Shown here: piece by piece, positions 1 to 4,955 of the stretch
Layout: each line of letters begins with the position of its first letter
How positions within the stretch are numbered: the stretch's first letter is position 1
NCBI GenBank assembly: GCA_937858165.1
Contig: CALLZA010000543.1
Coordinates: 1-5,004 of the forward strand
Source of the DNA: an uncultured Ardenticatenia bacterium
GTDB lineage: Bacteria; Chloroflexota; Anaerolineae; Promineifilales; Promineifilaceae
DNA length: 5,004 bases
Direction of reading: 5' to 3'
The notes under the pieces: generated by a model
Databases searched by the model: none
What the model was told of the DNA's origin: nothing
What the model saw: only the letters and a program-made list of their open reading frames with translations
Position numbers and translations under genes: made by a program

Positions 1-170
1 GTGCTATGTGCATCGCTGTGTGTCGGTGCTATTCTGATCTGTTTTTGCTTACGTCACACCGAGTGGCTGTTCAAATGATTGTACAGTAGGAGAGCAGCAG
101 TGTATACTTCAGTTACTGATATCTTGTACAGCCACTGTAGCTGGGGCAGATTGGAAAATGTTTTTTTTTT
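1..170. other. Non-genomic tail outside left adapter
   Basis: This stretch lies outside the P5 end of a sequencing adapter, so it cannot be contiguous genome. It ends in ten T residues (161-170) directly before the P5 sequence. That is the reverse complement of the poly-A signal produced when an Illumina read runs past the end of its template. The rest is AT-richer than the insert and has no convincing ORF. Short matches such as TGTACAG (near 80-86 and 124-130) and GTGGCTG / CAGCCAC (64-70 and 130-136) look like chance. I identify no gene here. Confidence 0.85.
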
Positions 171-240
171 AATGATACGGCGACCACCGAGATCTACACT
201 AGATCGCTCGTCGGCAGCGTCAGATGTGTATAAGAGACAG
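171..240 (+). other. Illumina Nextera P5 + i5 index + Read-1 transposon adapter
   Basis: A full-length synthetic adapter with no mismatch. The P5 flow-cell sequence occupies 171-199. The 8-base i5 index TAGATCGC (Nextera index 501) occupies 200-207. The Nextera Read-1 sequence occupies 208-240 and ends in the 19-bp Tn5 mosaic end at 222-240 (ending AAGAGACAG). Genomic DNA begins at 241. Read on the minus strand, the mosaic end encodes LSLIHI followed by TGA, so it supplies a false C-terminus to the gene running off this edge. Confidence 0.99.
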
Positions 241-984
241 GCCGACGGGCACGTACCAGTCGGGCAGGGCGGTGGCGTACTTGGCCTGGACACGGTCGGG
301 CGTGGTGTTCAGCGCCGCGCTGAGCGCGGCCAGCAGCCCCGGCTCGTCGGCGATCTGGCCGGGGATGACGCCCAGCTCGTAGGCCGTGCCCTGATAGGCC
401 AGCGCCTGCCCGTCGCGGTCGTAGATGTTGCCGCGGGACGGGATGCGCAACTCCAGCGCCAGCCGGTTGCCGCCGGCCAGCTCGGGCAGGATCAGCCCCT
501 CGTCCCAGACGACGCCCCAGCGCCCGCCCTCATAGGCCAGGCGCATGGTGTGGTCGCGGATGATGTCGCCGACGACGGCCGAGGCGAGGGTGACGCGGAC
601 GCTGAACTCGGCCGTGTCCCCCTCTTGCAGTTGGGCCAGCGGCTGGATGTGGACGCCTTCGACGGCGGCGGTGTCCATCGTCTCGGCGTAGCGCTGGACG
701 AAGGCGGCGCTATCGACGAGCTGCTGGCTGCTGGGGGCCAGCAGGCTGTACATGCCCAGATAGTCGCCCGTCTCCCAGGCGCGATAGAAGGCGCGGGCGT
801 AGCCGCCGGCGTCTTCGGTGACGGGCGCGGCCGTGGGCTGGGGCGTCTGGGCCAACGCCGCCGGGTCGGGCGTCGACGGCGCGTCGGCCCGCGAGTCGGC
901 GGGGACGAAGGAGCCGCAGGCGGGGAGGGCAGCGGTCAGCAAGAGCAGAACGATGAGCAGCAGAGTGCCGGATTTATGTGTCAT
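241..984 (-). CDS. PBP2a-like penicillin-binding lipoprotein, N-terminal part (3' end missing)
   Basis: The 248 genomic residues are the N-terminal part of a class B penicillin-binding protein, which would cross-link peptidoglycan outside the membrane. Residues 6-19 form a hydrophobic signal, followed by lipobox LPAC with Cys23 as the likely lipidation site. A Pro/Ala/Thr-rich linker spans about 30-58. An NTF2-like (MecA_N type) domain spans about 60-165 and ends in a WDEGLILPEL segment. The PBP dimerisation domain then begins with RGNIYDRDG (184-192) and GTAYELGVIPG (199-209). These segments line up, from memory, with S. aureus PBP2a (RGKILDRN, GTAYEIGIVP). The transpeptidase domain with its SxxK, SxN and KTG motifs is lost past the adapter, so catalytic activity is inferred. 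The final six residues of the open frame, LSLIHI, are adapter-encoded and excluded. The ATG at 984 is chosen because it gives an intact lipoprotein signal; no clear Shine-Dalgarno is visible. Confidence 0.88.
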
Positions 985-1014
985 GGGCGTGTTGATTGAC
1001 GAATTCTCGGAGTG

Positions 1015-1020
1015 ATTATA
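1015..1020 (-). promoter_or_regulatory. Putative -10 box of the PBP gene
   Basis: On the minus strand this reads TATAAT, a perfect -10 consensus, 30 bp upstream of the PBP start at 984. That implies a 5' leader of roughly 20-25 nt. No good -35 is found at 16-18 bp: the hexamer at 17 bp spacing is ACGGCA, and a better TCGACA (1043-1048) is 22 bp away. The call rests on the -10 match and its position in a divergent intergenic region. Confidence 0.45.
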
Positions 1021-1075
1021 GCCGGGACGAGAGGTGTTGCCGTGTCGATGTTAGGGTGAGCTAATCTAAGGTTGC

Positions 1076-1091
1076 TTATACCGTGTATAAT
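1076..1091 (+). promoter_or_regulatory. Operator-like inverted repeat overlapping the -10 box of the toxin-antitoxin operon
   Basis: TTATAC (1076-1081), spacer CGT, GTATAA (1085-1090) is a perfect 6-bp inverted repeat. With one mismatch it extends outward to TG/CA (1073-1074 and 1092-1093). The right arm overlaps a consensus TATAAT -10 box (1086-1091), 28 bp before the toxin ATG at 1119. No strong -35 is visible. Ribbon-helix-helix antitoxins of BrnT-type modules are known to repress their own promoters by binding inverted repeats, so this is a natural binding site for the downstream antitoxin. The sequence shows the palindrome and -10 directly; the repressor assignment is inferred. Confidence 0.55.
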
Positions 1092-1118
1092 CAGGCAGAA
1101 TCTCAGGTGAGTACTTCG

Positions 1119-1403
1119 ATGCGAATCGCAGACATCATTTGGCGACCGGAAGTAATCGACAAATTGGCTTGGAAACACGGCGTCTTCGCCGAGGAGGTCG
1201 ATCAAGTACTGTTCGGTCAGCCACTATTTCGTAGGTTGCAAAAGGGACACGTTCCAGGCGAACACCTCTATGCAGCTTACGGGCAAACCGAATCGGGTCG
1301 CTACTTAGCCGTCTTTTTCATTTATAAGCGGTCGGGTGAGGCGCTTATCCTTACAGCGCGCGATATGGAAAGCAGTGAGCGAAGGGCCTATGAGCGAAGA
1401 TAA
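1119..1403 (+). CDS. brnT: BrnT-family toxin (predicted ribonuclease)
   Basis: A 94-residue protein of normal BrnT length. The family are RelE-fold ribonuclease toxins that stop translation by cutting RNA and are neutralised by a partner encoded just downstream. Visible family hallmarks are an N-terminal I-W-x-P segment (Trp8, Pro10), KHGV (19-22) followed by EEVDQVLF, the central QTESGRYL (56-63), a hydrophobic strand, then ARDM (80-83) and a terminal ERRAYERR. Its fit to the family rests on order and spacing of these motifs; individual catalytic residues are not assigned. ATG 1119 is preferred because AGGTGA (1105-1110) lies 8 bp upstream. An earlier in-frame GTG at 1083 would lie within the probable promoter. 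Its 3' end overlaps the antitoxin gene by 14 bp, indicating translational coupling. Confidence 0.85.
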   Translation: MRIADIIWRPEVIDKLAWKHGVFAEEVDQVLFGQPLFRRLQKGHVPGEHLYAAYGQTESGRYLAVFFIYKRSGEALILTARDMESSERRAYERR

Positions 1404-1662
1404 GGGAAGAATTCCTGAGTTCTCCTCCTATGAGGAAATGGCCGATTTCTGGGATACCCATAGTCTAGCCGACTACTGGGATCAAACAGAACCGGCCGAA
1501 TTCGAGATCGATCCAAATGCTCGCCGACGGTACCTTGTCGCCGTCGATCGAGAGTTGCTAGCGCGTGCCCAACGAATGGCGCTTGCCCGCGGACTGTCGA
1601 CCGAAAGCCTGGTTAATTTGCTGCTCGAACAACGGCTGACACAACTCGAAGCAACCGTCTAG
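1390..1662 (+). CDS. CopG-type ribbon-helix-helix antitoxin paired with BrnT
   Basis: A 90-residue probable antitoxin. The N-terminal half carries FSSYEEMADFWDTHSLADYW (11-30), an acidic and aromatic segment typical of the CopG_antitoxin family and likely to bind and cover the toxin. The C-terminal half looks like a ribbon-helix-helix DNA-binding domain: strand RRYLVAVD (46-53), helix A about 53-68, turn GLS (68-70), helix B about 70-85. Toxin-first order and the 14-bp overlap with the BrnT gene match the usual layout of brnTA modules. ATG 1390 is chosen because GAAGGG (1381-1386) precedes it at 3 bp and because the protein then starts at the conserved region; an upstream in-frame GTG at 1336 has no such support. 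It probably autorepresses at the palindrome at 1076-1091. Classical BrnA is a somewhat different RHH family, so no symbol is given. Confidence 0.82.
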   Translation: MSEDKGRIPEFSSYEEMADFWDTHSLADYWDQTEPAEFEIDPNARRRYLVAVDRELLARAQRMALARGLSTESLVNLLLEQRLTQLEATV

Positions 1663-1672
1663 GGGTAGAGCA

Positions 1673-2080
1673 ATGGACTGGAAACTAGAAGTCGTCATCG
1701 TGCCTGTGTCCGACATCGATCGGGCCAAGCAGTTCTACGCCGAGCAGGTCGGCTTTGTCGTTGACCACGACACCCGCATGGGCGAGAGCGTGCGCATCGT
1801 GCAGTTGACGCCGGTCGGCTCCGGCTGCTCCATCGTCATCGGCATGGGCATGGGCGCCGACATGCCGCCGGGGTCGCTCCGGGGGCTGCAACTGCTGGTC
1901 GATGACGTGGACGCGGCCCACGCCCAACTGGTTGCCGGCGGCGTGGATGTCAGCCCGGTCTGCCACTTTGAGGGCGCGACGCGGGTGGAGGGGCGCGGCG
2001 GGCGGTGGAACTCGTTTGTGTTCTTCAGCGACCCGGATGGAAACTCGTGGGCGGTGCAGGAGCGGCCAGAGGATAGTTAG
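1673..2080 (+). CDS. VOC-superfamily (glyoxalase / bleomycin-resistance fold) protein
   Basis: A 135-residue single-domain VOC protein with two beta-alpha-beta-beta-beta modules. The first begins LEVVIVPVSDIDRAKQFYAE (5-24), the standard module opening, followed by GFVVDHD. The second begins GLQLLVDDVDAAHAQL (71-86). The C-terminus has FFSDPDGNSWAVQE (117-130), the usual DPDGN-x-W signature ending in Glu130. Possible metal ligands are Glu6, Gln73 and Glu130 by position, but this set is not diagnostic; many VOC proteins of this size are uncharacterised dioxygenase-like or resistance-like proteins. Substrate is unknown. AGGGG (1661-1665) lies 7 bp before the ATG. The start is 10 bp after the antitoxin stop, so cotranscription is likely. 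It looks GC-richer than the toxin-antitoxin genes, which suggests it belongs to the host background. Confidence 0.88.
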   Translation: MDWKLEVVIVPVSDIDRAKQFYAEQVGFVVDHDTRMGESVRIVQLTPVGSGCSIVIGMGMGADMPPGSLRGLQLLVDDVDAAHAQLVAGGVDVSPVCHFEGATRVEGRGGRWNSFVFFSDPDGNSWAVQERPEDS

Positions 2081-2095
2081 TTGTCTCGTCGCCAA

Positions 2096-2167
2096 TGGTG
2101 ACACCACACGGAGGGACATGATTGGTGTAACACCGGCCAGGGTACGCCCAGCCCTGGTCGGGGTGTT
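2096..2167 (+). repeat. Paired GGTG..CACC palindromes and a hairpin around the hydrolase start
   Basis: Two short odd-length palindromes flank the start codon at 2118: TGGTG-A-CACCA (2096-2106) and GGTGT-A-ACACC (2124-2134). Their centres are 28 bp apart. The second also takes part in a longer inverted repeat. AACACC (2129-2134) pairs with GGTGTT (2162-2167), and CCAGGG (2137-2142) pairs with CCCTGG (2152-2157), leaving a 9-nt loop and a small internal bulge. This could be an operator pair or an mRNA hairpin affecting initiation. Chance in GC-rich DNA is possible, since the right part is coding. Confidence 0.3.
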
Positions 2168-3839
2168 GGCTTTCATCTGGAGTCTAGCGGCGACAGCCAT
2201 TATGGGAAGCTTGGGTGAGCCGGTGGCCACGTTCCAGCCGCCATCGAACAATGCCAGTCAGGACGCCATCGTAGCAACGAACTGTCGCTTTGGCGCAGCT
2301 CAGGTACCTGATGCTTTGGAATCACGGCCGTGGCTGCCAACCCTGGCGGCCGGGTGGTATGCGAACTTCACCCCTTACGGCGGCAGCCTGCCGGGCGTCG
2401 AATATGTCTTCACGGCGCGCCTCAGACAGGTAAGGGACGGTGATATTCGCTACCCCGAGTACACTGTGTTGCCTCCCCTCGTTGACACTTACGAAGAAGA
2501 CGGCGTTATCCATCCAGGCATGAAGCGGTATCTGGAAGCGAACCCGGGAGCGATATGGCTCATTGGCAATGAGATCGAGATCGACAACTACCGGCAGGAT
2601 AACATCATGCCCGACCTCTATGCCCAGGCCTACCACGAGATATATCACTATATTAAGAGCATTGATCCCACGGCTAAAGTGGCCATTGGTTCGGTAACGA
2701 TGGCTACGCCGGGTCGATTGCAGTATCTCGATATCATCTGGGACACCTACCAGGCTCGTTACGGCGTTCCCATGCCGGTGGACGTCTGGAACTTCCATCT
2801 CTACATCCTGGCCGAGCGAACCATGTCGCCCACCCCGCAGTACGCCGACGGCAAGATCGCGCTGGGTACTGACCCAAACCTGGCCTACTTCTCCACCAAT
2901 GATTCGACCCTATGTCCCTCGCCCGATCTTCCGGACATCGCGGCTAATGACCCACGCCTCGATGTCTATTGCAAGGCGGAGCACGATAGCCTCCGTATCT
3001 TCAGCGAACAGGTCTACAACATGCGCCGCTGGATGAAGGCGCATGGCCAGCAAAATAAACCTCTCCTTCTGTCAGAGTTTGGCACTCTCTACCGTTACGA
3101 GGGTGGCCAGCCGGATGGAACGTGCGCGGAGCGTCCGGATGAGTTCGGTCAATGCATGCACCCGGTACGCGTGTCGAACTACCTGCGCCGGACGGTTAAC
3201 TTTATGGAGAATACCAGAGACCCAGAGTTGGGTTACCCGCGCGATGACTTTCGTCTGATTCAGCGATGGTTGTGGTATAGCATTTATACGCCGGGGCTAA
3301 TCGGTGATTCCAGCAAGCTCCTTATAGACACTTATGAAGCCTATCCACCAGGCTCCCCGGATGCCCTTTCGATGGTAGGTCAGGCGTTTCGCGAAGAGGC
3401 CCTGGCCCATGCGACCCGGAACCTGGTGGCGGGAAGCGCCAAACCGGCCGTTGCCTTTGTTGAGTCGGCCGATGATGTAGGCGACGTATTGCTGACGGCT
3501 ACTTTTCGTAACGACGGCACCTACAGCATTATCGACCCCTTTGTTGTGACCTTCTACTCCGATGCCGCGCTGACGTCCCCGATCGGATCGGTCGTGATCG
3601 ACCCCACTGAGACCGGGCCGGTCACCGGCTGCTCCTGGATCGAAGACGACCTGACAGCCCGCATCGTGTGGGCCAACTTGCCGGTTGGGAGTTACCGGTA
3701 TTGGGCAAAGATCGATAGCGCCGGGCAGATCGGCGAGATGACAGAGGGGGACAACGTCACTACCAGTGGCGTCGTAGGCGTCTACGATTCTGGACAGTTC
3801 GCCTATCGCTCGTACCTGCCATTGGCCCCCGGAGAGTAG
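2118..3839 (+). CDS. Secreted clan-A-like glycoside hydrolase with C-terminal CARDB-like domain
   Basis: A 573-residue exported protein, probably acting on an extracellular polysaccharide. A signal peptide or anchor is visible: n-region with Arg8 and Arg10, hydrophobic core about 11-30. Residues about 55-435 look like a TIM-barrel glycosidase. WLIGNEIE (147-154) supplies the Asn-Glu pair of clan GH-A (Glu152, acid/base); DVWNFHLY (222-229) is a typical barrel strand; LLLSEFGTLY (316-325) supplies the candidate nucleophile Glu320. Five Cys lie between the catalytic strands and just beyond (266, 285, 336, 346 and others nearby), compatible with disulfides. Residues about 440-555 resemble a CARDB beta-sandwich (DVLLTATFRNDGTYSI, then DNVTTSG). 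The protein ends AYRSYLPLAPGE; YLPL tails recur in Chloroflexota secreted proteins. ATG 2118 is the first plausible start, but GGAGGG (2110-2115) sits only 2 bp upstream. The frame stays open further upstream, inside the VOC gene, but that part is a shadow. Substrate cannot be assigned. Confidence 0.75.
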   Translation: MIGVTPARVRPALVGVLAFIWSLAATAIMGSLGEPVATFQPPSNNASQDAIVATNCRFGAAQVPDALESRPWLPTLAAGWYANFTPYGGSLPGVEYVFTARLRQVRDGDIRYPEYTVLPPLVDTYEEDGVIHPGMKRYLEANPGAIWLIGNEIEIDNYRQDNIMPDLYAQAYHEIYHYIKSIDPTAKVAIGSVTMATPGRLQYLDIIWDTYQARYGVPMPVDVWNFHLYILAERTMSPTPQYADGKIALGTDPNLAYFSTNDSTLCPSPDLPDIAANDPRLDVYCKAEHDSLRIFSEQVYNMRRWMKAHGQQNKPLLLSEFGTLYRYEGGQPDGTCAERPDEFGQCMHPVRVSNYLRRTVNFMENTRDPELGYPRDDFRLIQRWLWYSIYTPGLIGDSSKLLIDTYEAYPPGSPDALSMVGQAFREEALAHATRNLVAGSAKPAVAFVESADDVGDVLLTATFRNDGTYSIIDPFVVTFYSDAALTSPIGSVVIDPTETGPVTGCSWIEDDLTARIVWANLPVGSYRYWAKIDSAGQIGEMTEGDNVTTSGVVGVYDSGQFAYRSYLPLAPGE

Positions 3840-3946
3840 GAGGGTGGGGAATCAACGTGACCAAAAAGAGCTGAAGCGAACAGCAGAAACCCTCTGGAGG
3901 CTGGCCAGCGATACCAAACCAACCAGCACTCTGCTCGACGCGCGGC
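3840..3946. other. Convergent intergenic gap, no clear terminator
   Basis: The 107 bp between the ends of the hydrolase and amidinotransferase genes hold no ORF. The only dyads seen are CCTC-TG-GAGG (3891-3900) and CTGGCCAG (3901-3908). Both are short and neither is followed by a T-run in either direction, so I do not call an intrinsic terminator. Confidence 0.6.
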
Positions 3947-4786
3947 CTACTCTCTGATCAGCGCCCGTGTCAAACAGGTCGCCCCTCCCTCCGCCTTCAA
4001 CGACAGCTCATCCCCGCGATAGGTCAGCACGGCGCAGCCGGCCGCTTCCAGCGCCCGCCGCGTCTGGTGGTTCTGCTCCAGCAGCAGGCAGCGGCGCGGG
4101 GCCAGGGCCAGCACGTTGGTACCCATCGTCGCGAACTCCTCGTCGCTGACGTCGATGAGGGCCACGCCGCGCGCTTCGAGTAACTGATAGAACGGCACGG
4201 GCAGCAGCGGCCGATAGACCACGGCCAGATCGCGATCGACCAGGCTGATGAGCGACATCAGGTGCAGGCAGGCGTCCGGCCCCTCGAAGTAGGGCAGGTG
4301 GACGGGCACGAGCGTGACGCCCAGCCCGGCCAGCGCTTCGCCCAACTGGTCGAAGCCAGCGGCGTTGGTGCGGAAGCCCAGCCCGACGGCCAGTGTGCGC
4401 TCGTCGAGCCACAACAGGTCGCCGCTCTCGGCCGTGGCCGGGGCGCGCAGCCGGGCCAGAATGGGCACGCCCAGCCGCCCGAACGTCGTCGCCAGCGCCT
4501 CCTCTTCGCCCACGCGCAGCCCCTTGCCCATGCGCAGGATAATCGCCCCGCCGTCGGTGATCAGCGCCGGGTCGTGGACGAAGATGGCGTCGGCGTGGTC
4601 GGGCAGCGGCGCGTCGTGGTACAGCACCTCCACGCCCGCGCCGAGCAGGGTGTTGACGAAGGCGTCGTGCTCCTCCTGGGCCAGCGGCAGGTAGGGCTGG
4701 TCGGTGTAGTGCCAGCGCGCCGGGTCGGCCGCGCCGAAAGCCGCGTCCGGCCGCCGCACGAGGACGCTTTGCAAGGGGGCGTACAT
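3947..4786 (-). CDS. Amidinotransferase / dimethylargininase-type hydrolase (5' end at adapter junction)
   Basis: 279 genomic residues of the guanidino-group-modifying superfamily (DDAH, arginine deiminase and relatives), cytosolic with no signal peptide. These use a Cys-His-Glu/Asp site to hydrolyse or transfer a guanidine group. Numbering from the Met at 4786: RRPDAAFGAADPARWHY (11-27) near the N-terminus; FVHDP (69-73) with substrate-binding Asp72; ESGDLLWLDERTLAVG (120-135) with catalytic Glu120; GFRTN (137-141); CLHLMSLISLVD (173-184) with catalytic His175; and GGATCLTRALIRE (267-279) with nucleophile Cys271. All key residues are present, so an active hydrolase is likely; dimethylarginine or arginine is the probable kind of substrate, not proven. 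The Met codon sits exactly on the adapter junction and corresponds to a Met or Val inside relatives I recall, so about 10 residues are probably missing. Forty further in-frame upstream residues are adapter-encoded and excluded. Confidence 0.85.
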   Translation of the reverse strand: MYAPLQSVLVRRPDAAFGAADPARWHYTDQPYLPLAQEEHDAFVNTLLGAGVEVLYHDAPLPDHADAIFVHDPALITDGGAIILRMGKGLRVGEEEALATTFGRLGVPILARLRAPATAESGDLLWLDERTLAVGLGFRTNAAGFDQLGEALAGLGVTLVPVHLPYFEGPDACLHLMSLISLVDRDLAVVYRPLLPVPFYQLLEARGVALIDVSDEEFATMGTNVLALAPRRCLLLEQNHQTRRALEAAGCAVLTYRGDELSLKAEGGATCLTRALIRE

Positions 4787-4852
4787 CTGTCTCTTATACA
4801 CATCTCCGAGCCCACGAGACCGTACTAGATCTCGTATGCCGTCTTCTGGTTG
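4787..4852 (+). other. Illumina Nextera Read-2 transposon + i7 index + P7 adapter
   Basis: Synthetic adapter in read-through orientation. The Tn5 mosaic end is at 4787-4805, the rest of the Read-2 sequence at 4806-4820, the i7 index CGTACTAG (Nextera index 702) at 4821-4828 and the P7 sequence at 4829-4852. There is a single mismatch (G for C at 4849). Genomic DNA ends at 4786. On the plus strand it encodes the well-known contaminant peptide LSLIHISEPTRPY; on the minus strand it encodes peptides ending VYKRQ or containing MGSEMCIRDR. Confidence 0.99.
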
Positions 4853-4889
4853 AAAAAAAAAAAAAAAGCGGTAAAAATCTTTGGCATCC
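4853..4889. other. Poly-A run and junk after P7
   Basis: Fifteen A residues (4853-4867) directly follow P7, the signature of Illumina base-calling beyond the end of a template. The 22 bases after that have no recognisable origin. This is not genomic sequence. Confidence 0.9.
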
Positions 4890-4955
4890 CCTTCTCTTAT
4901 AAACATCTACGAGCCCACGAGCACGTACTAGATCTCGTATTACGTCTTCTGTCTT
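4890..4955 (+). repeat. Decayed second copy of the Read-2/i7/P7 adapter
   Basis: This aligns without gaps to the 66-base adapter at 4787-4852, with 11 mismatches to the canonical adapter sequence. The i7 index CGTACTAG is repeated exactly at 4924-4931, and the copy is followed by another short A-run (4957-4961). Substitution-only decay with no indels fits low-quality Illumina read tails and not a long-read error profile or a biological repeat. Confidence 0.9.

Noticed and set aside
101..128. Weak resemblance of the left tail to a nanopore ligation adapter
   Set aside because: It needs several gaps and mismatches. The poly-T before P5 and the gapless decay of the right adapter copy both point to Illumina read-through.
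79..999. Long plus-strand ORF of 306 codons
   Set aside because: It starts in junk, reads through the P5/Read-1 adapter and continues antisense to the PBP gene with low-complexity Gly/Arg/Ala/Val-rich sequence; a shadow plus artefact.
1083..1118. Upstream GTG start for the BrnT gene
   Set aside because: The codon overlaps the likely -10/operator region, and ATG 1119 has a better-spaced Shine-Dalgarno and matches family length.
1336..1389. Upstream GTG start for the antitoxin
   Set aside because: It would add 18 residues wholly inside the toxin gene with no family similarity; ATG 1390 has a nearby purine-rich site.
1902..2117. Upstream extension of the hydrolase ORF into the VOC gene
   Set aside because: The extra 72 residues are out-of-frame translation of the VOC gene, and including them would bury the signal peptide.
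1685..2251. Minus-strand ORF of 188 codons
   Set aside because: Antisense to the VOC gene, rich in His/Arg/Ala as expected of a GC-rich shadow frame, with no recognisable domain.
3891..3908. Possible terminator hairpin between the convergent genes
   Set aside because: The stems are only 4 bp each and no T-run follows in either direction.
222..4805. Inverted 19-bp ends resembling a Tn5-type transposon enclosing the genes
   Set aside because: These are the engineered Tn5 mosaic ends of Nextera library preparation, followed outward by index and flow-cell sequences; there is no natural mobile element.
4262..4828. Plus-strand ORF ending in SLIHISEPTRPY
   Set aside because: Antisense to the amidinotransferase, and its C-terminus is translated adapter.
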